From JAQVOO01 sp964524755 (GTDB taxonomy: Bacteria > Spirochaetota > Spirochaetia > Sphaerochaetales > Sphaerochaetaceae), in assembly GCA_964524755.1 (NCBI GenBank), contig CAZGDR010000065.1:1-8371 (forward strand): a stretch of 8,371 bases of DNA, read 5' to 3'. Under the pieces are notes generated by a model, which worked only from the letters and a program-made list of their open reading frames with translations, did not search any database and was not told where the DNA came from. Positions 6,088 through 8,371 of the stretch are shown one piece after another; within the stretch, counting starts at the first letter, position 1; each line of letters starts with the position of its first letter. The position numbers and the translations under genes are program-made.

Positions 6088-7184
6088 TTATAATTAGCAC
6101 TCCCTATGGTAACTAGTTTACCATCGGCTACCATCAGTTTTAGATGGAGAAAAGCTTCATCGGGTGAGTTATACATGTATACGTTGACCCCTGCATCAAG
6201 AAGATCAAGGATTCCATAACGTGAGGCTACCTCATATTTTTCCTGTGTTGAATATTCTGACAACATCACATTAACTGTTACCCCCCGCTTTACCGCATAC
6301 CTAAGACGATCTAACAGAGCTGGAGTAACATAGGTATAACCTTGAATAAGCCAGAGCTCATCTTCGGCATAGAGGCTAAAGGCATCAAACATAGTTGAAA
6401 CTTTGGACTTGGAAGGCCAGTAATGGTCAAGTAGCCAAAGCTGGGTAGTCTCAGCTGCTGGAGAGATCGTATCTCTCACAACAAAGTCAGATGGTTTAAG
6501 GTGTCTAGGCGAGTAGTTGTTCCAAGTATCAATGAACGTTTCCACGACGGCTTGAAGGGCCCCTGGTGAGACAACTTCTGCCATAGAGTCGATATTCCCA
6601 ATTCCAGGCGGCCACGCAATTGAGGTATGGTTAACGTTTACTCCCCCTACCGCCAGCAGTTCACCATCTATAACCCAATACTTTTGATGGTTTCTATCGA
6701 ACAGATGGAACGGGAAGAAGAGGTTGCTCAGTGAAAGAGAATTATATTCTGCAAATTCGATTCCTAATTTACGCAAGGACATATAAGCGGCTTGAATAAG
6801 TTCATCAGTAAAGGGAACTAACTGAAAATTTGAGGAGGAGTCAATTAAAACATAGACTCTGACACCTTCAGCTGCTTTTTTGGCTAAAGCCTGCCATACA
6901 GGATCAGTAGAAGCATGTGTTACTCCCAGGAAGGTACAGACTAAAATATAATCTTGTGCATTTTCGATGAGCTCTAAGGAACGGGTATTCCATTCAGCAC
7001 CTGTATTATAATAGACAGGGAGAGTCGAAGTAAAACTGGGCACACCATGGGTAGCCATAAAGTCGGTAAATTCCCATGACTCAGAAGCTAACTTCTCCAA
7101 ACGTGATGTTGTGCTACAAGAAATTGCTAATAACATAAACAAGCATATTGTTATAATAAAAGTGGTTGTTCTCTTAAAATTCAT
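6088..7184 (-). CDS. Phospholipase-D / cardiolipin-synthase-like lipoprotein, N-terminal part
   Basis: The visible 365 residues form a PLD-superfamily enzyme. The two HKD motifs are HQKYWVID (H166, K168, D173) and HLKLMVAD (H347, K349, D354), each followed by the family's glycine-rich turn (AVGGVNVN and TIGSANY). The N-terminus MNFKRTTTF precedes a hydrophobic stretch ending LLAISC, a lipobox with C23 as the acylated residue. Ala in the -3 position is a relaxed form seen in spirochaetes. The enzyme is thus likely a membrane-anchored lipoprotein acting on phospholipids or other phosphodiesters in the envelope. The C-terminus is lost in the N gap. No Shine-Dalgarno is visible, and the -10 places transcription start at or next to the ATG. 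Two unrecognised barrel-like genes follow it, suggesting an envelope-maintenance unit. Confidence 0.88.
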
Positions 7185-7191
7185 GATTATG

Positions 7192-7220
7192 ACTATAGCA
7201 AAAATTCCACTTAAATTAAA
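7192..7220 (-). promoter_or_regulatory. Extended -10 promoter at the phospholipase-D gene
   Basis: On the minus strand TGCTATAGT gives a TATAGT -10 (7192-7197) with a TG extension. A poor -35 (TTTAAT, 7215-7220) lies 17 bases upstream. Transcription would start near 7185, immediately before the ATG at 7184, implying a leaderless mRNA and explaining the lack of a ribosome site. Confidence 0.4.
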
Positions 7221-7277
7221 AGGTGTAGAAGATTAATTAACGACTCTTTTAGCTCAATTTTAATTCTTATGTGTTCT

Positions 7278-8371
7278 CTACCCTATACCTCGATGACTTG
7301 CTGAATAATAACGAGTTTGAGTATAGAGAGGTATAAGGTTTGCATGAACCATCGGTTCTACACTTGGGGGAATTTTGTAACACCTACCTTCAGCTTTTCC
7401 AGCACTACAGGAAGCCCATGGCAAGGTCCCTCTCCGCATAAAGAAGACTATGTCTGATTGAATTTCCTGTGCGATGGCATAGACTGGGGCCATGTCGGTA
7501 GTAAGCAAAAACAGAGGACGCGCCATCACTGTTTTAAAATTCCCAAAAACATAGGGGAGGTCTGTTGAGTGGATCGCATGGAGACCCTGCATTTGCAAGA
7601 TTTTTGTCTCAAAGTCAAACCTATACATCCAGGCTTGGTAGTGCGCCTGAGCTAACCAGATACTGGAGATACGAAAAAGGAGATCTGTATACAGCATGGG
7701 AATACCTTTATTTTCTCCATATAGTTCGGTATAGGTCTCCAATAACTGTTCACGGGTCTCCGGTTGTTCCAGTTGTAAACCCTTACGCACAATCTTACCC
7801 ACATCAATCAACCGTGCTAAAGGCTTAATTGCCATAAATCCCATCTCCTCTTTTGTTGTCCCAATTAAAAGTGGAATGGGTGCGGTTTTTCCATGTAGAG
7901 CTGCAACAATAGGGAATTGGGGAACCAATGTTCCATCAACACTGATACGGAAAGTGGCAGCTCCCATCCCCTCTCTCTTTATAAATCGTTGTTGGGCTGT
8001 GATGATTGTATCAAAATCGAGAGCGAATAATTCTTTCGCCGTTTTAACTTGTAACATGGAGAGGAAACTTGCAGATTTCTCAGCACACGCAGCAAAAGAT
8101 TGGAGTTGGGTTGGTCCCCCACTCATCATGATTCCTCGGTGGAACAAATTTTTAGCTTGCGGGTTTGTCATGAGGGCTGAAACCATTGTTCCCCCAGCAG
8201 ATTGACCGGCAACGGTTACTAGGTTGGGATCTCCTCCAAAAGATGCAATATGATCCTGTACCCACTCTAAGGCTAAAAGTACATCGCGCAATCCGTTGTT
8301 ACTAGTACAACGTTCATCAAGAAGAGAAAAATCGAAAAAGCCAAATACTCCTAACCGGTAATTACATGTTA
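7278..8371 (-). CDS. Type-B carboxylesterase (alpha/beta hydrolase), partial at 5' end
   Basis: The frame runs to the right edge: upstream of an internal TTG at 8291 it reads NYRLGVFGFFDFSLLDE, then NNGLRDVLLALEWVQDHI and SFGGDPN. This is the conserved N-terminal core of carboxylesterase type B (COes family, para-nitrobenzyl esterase/cholinesterase-like). The true start is outside the window. The catalytic triad is visible, counted from the codon at 8289-8291: Ser31 in GQSAGG (codon 8199-8201), Glu149 in GTTKEEMGF, and His241 in AIHSTDLPYVFGN. Substrates are probably carboxylic esters. The C-terminal stretch after TLPWASCSAGK contains two extra Cys and differs from the usual ending, but the frame is unbroken. 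The gene ends 93 bases before the PLD start, and no terminator is seen in between. At least 100 residues are missing at the N-terminus. The final localisation cannot be judged without the N-terminus. Confidence 0.92.
   Translation of the reverse strand, partial: TCNYRLGVFGFFDFSLLDERCTSNNGLRDVLLALEWVQDHIASFGGDPNLVTVAGQSAGGTMVSALMTNPQAKNLFHRGIMMSGGPTQLQSFAACAEKSASFLSMLQVKTAKELFALDFDTIITAQQRFIKREGMGAATFRISVDGTLVPQFPIVAALHGKTAPIPLLIGTTKEEMGFMAIKPLARLIDVGKIVRKGLQLEQPETREQLLETYTELYGENKGIPMLYTDLLFRISSIWLAQAHYQAWMYRFDFETKILQMQGLHAIHSTDLPYVFGNFKTVMARPLFLLTTDMAPVYAIAQEIQSDIVFFMRRGTLPWASCSAGKAEGRCYKIPPSVEPMVHANLIPLYTQTRYYSASHRGIG

Noticed and set aside
5598..7184. Single 528-residue phospholipase-D protein with a novel C-terminal domain
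   Set aside because: The frame passes through 100 N, a conventional placeholder of unknown length, so continuity has no meaning. The two sides look like different protein types.
7565..8205. Plus-strand frames opposite the carboxylesterase (7565-7828 and 7876-8205)
   Set aside because: They lie antisense to an intact, motif-complete carboxylesterase and show low-complexity shadow translations.
1..8371. CRISPR arrays, tRNA/rRNA genes, transposases or integrases
   Set aside because: I saw no regularly spaced repeats, no tRNA-like cloverleaf or CCA end, and no transposase or recombinase motifs in any frame.

Overview
The window looks like a piece of a draft or metagenome assembly, since it contains a 100-base run of N. 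The DNA is moderately AT-rich. The source is probably a diderm, anaerobic-type bacterium. A lipoprotein signal with a relaxed lipobox and two beta-barrel-like exported proteins point to an outer membrane. The other genes (M17 aminopeptidase, UPF0316, YjbQ, hemerythrin/PAS_10 protein, COG1237 hydrolase) are of kinds common in Firmicutes, Thermotogae and Spirochaetes. A spirochaete (Sphaerochaeta/Treponema-like) or a Negativicute would fit. This placement is an inference, not a measurement.

Layout. Bases 1-938 (+) hold the C-terminal catalytic part of a leucyl aminopeptidase cut by the left edge. Everything after it is on the minus strand. A GC-rich hairpin at 951-981 separates the converging transcription units, and a decayed RelB-type antitoxin fragment lies at about 988-1167. 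Next, in transcription order from right to left, is a compact cluster: cupin (3402-3749), hemerythrin-like/PAS_10 sensor (2228-3400), YjbQ (1793-2209, TTG start) and UPF0316 membrane protein (1183-1719). It is preceded by a strong sigma70-type promoter (TTGACG-17-TATTAT, 3830-3858) whose -10 and leader are embedded in inverted repeats. Upstream of that is a metallo-beta-lactamase-fold hydrolase of the COG1237 type (4060-4893) with its own promoter (4911-4939).

Bases 5084-7184 hold a putative cell-envelope operon: a phospholipase-D-type lipoprotein (6088-7184, cut by the N gap), a second gene whose start is lost in the gap (5598-5987), and a signal-peptide-bearing beta-barrel-like protein (5084-5587). 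The continuous frame across the N run (5988-6087) is an artefact and should not be read as a 528-residue fusion protein. Bases 7278-8371 hold a type-B carboxylesterase cut by the right edge.

How the genes work together. The cupin, hemerythrin-like/PAS protein and YjbQ genes are tightly packed (1 and 18 bases apart), and the cupin start is preceded by a dedicated promoter, so they are likely co-transcribed. The combination suggests a small-molecule, redox or oxygen-responsive function, which is inference only. Nothing here is a clear mobile element, CRISPR array or defence system. The most unusual items are the operator-like repeats at the cupin promoter, the antitoxin relic, the apparently leaderless lipoprotein transcript and the two unrecognised envelope proteins next to the phospholipase-D gene.
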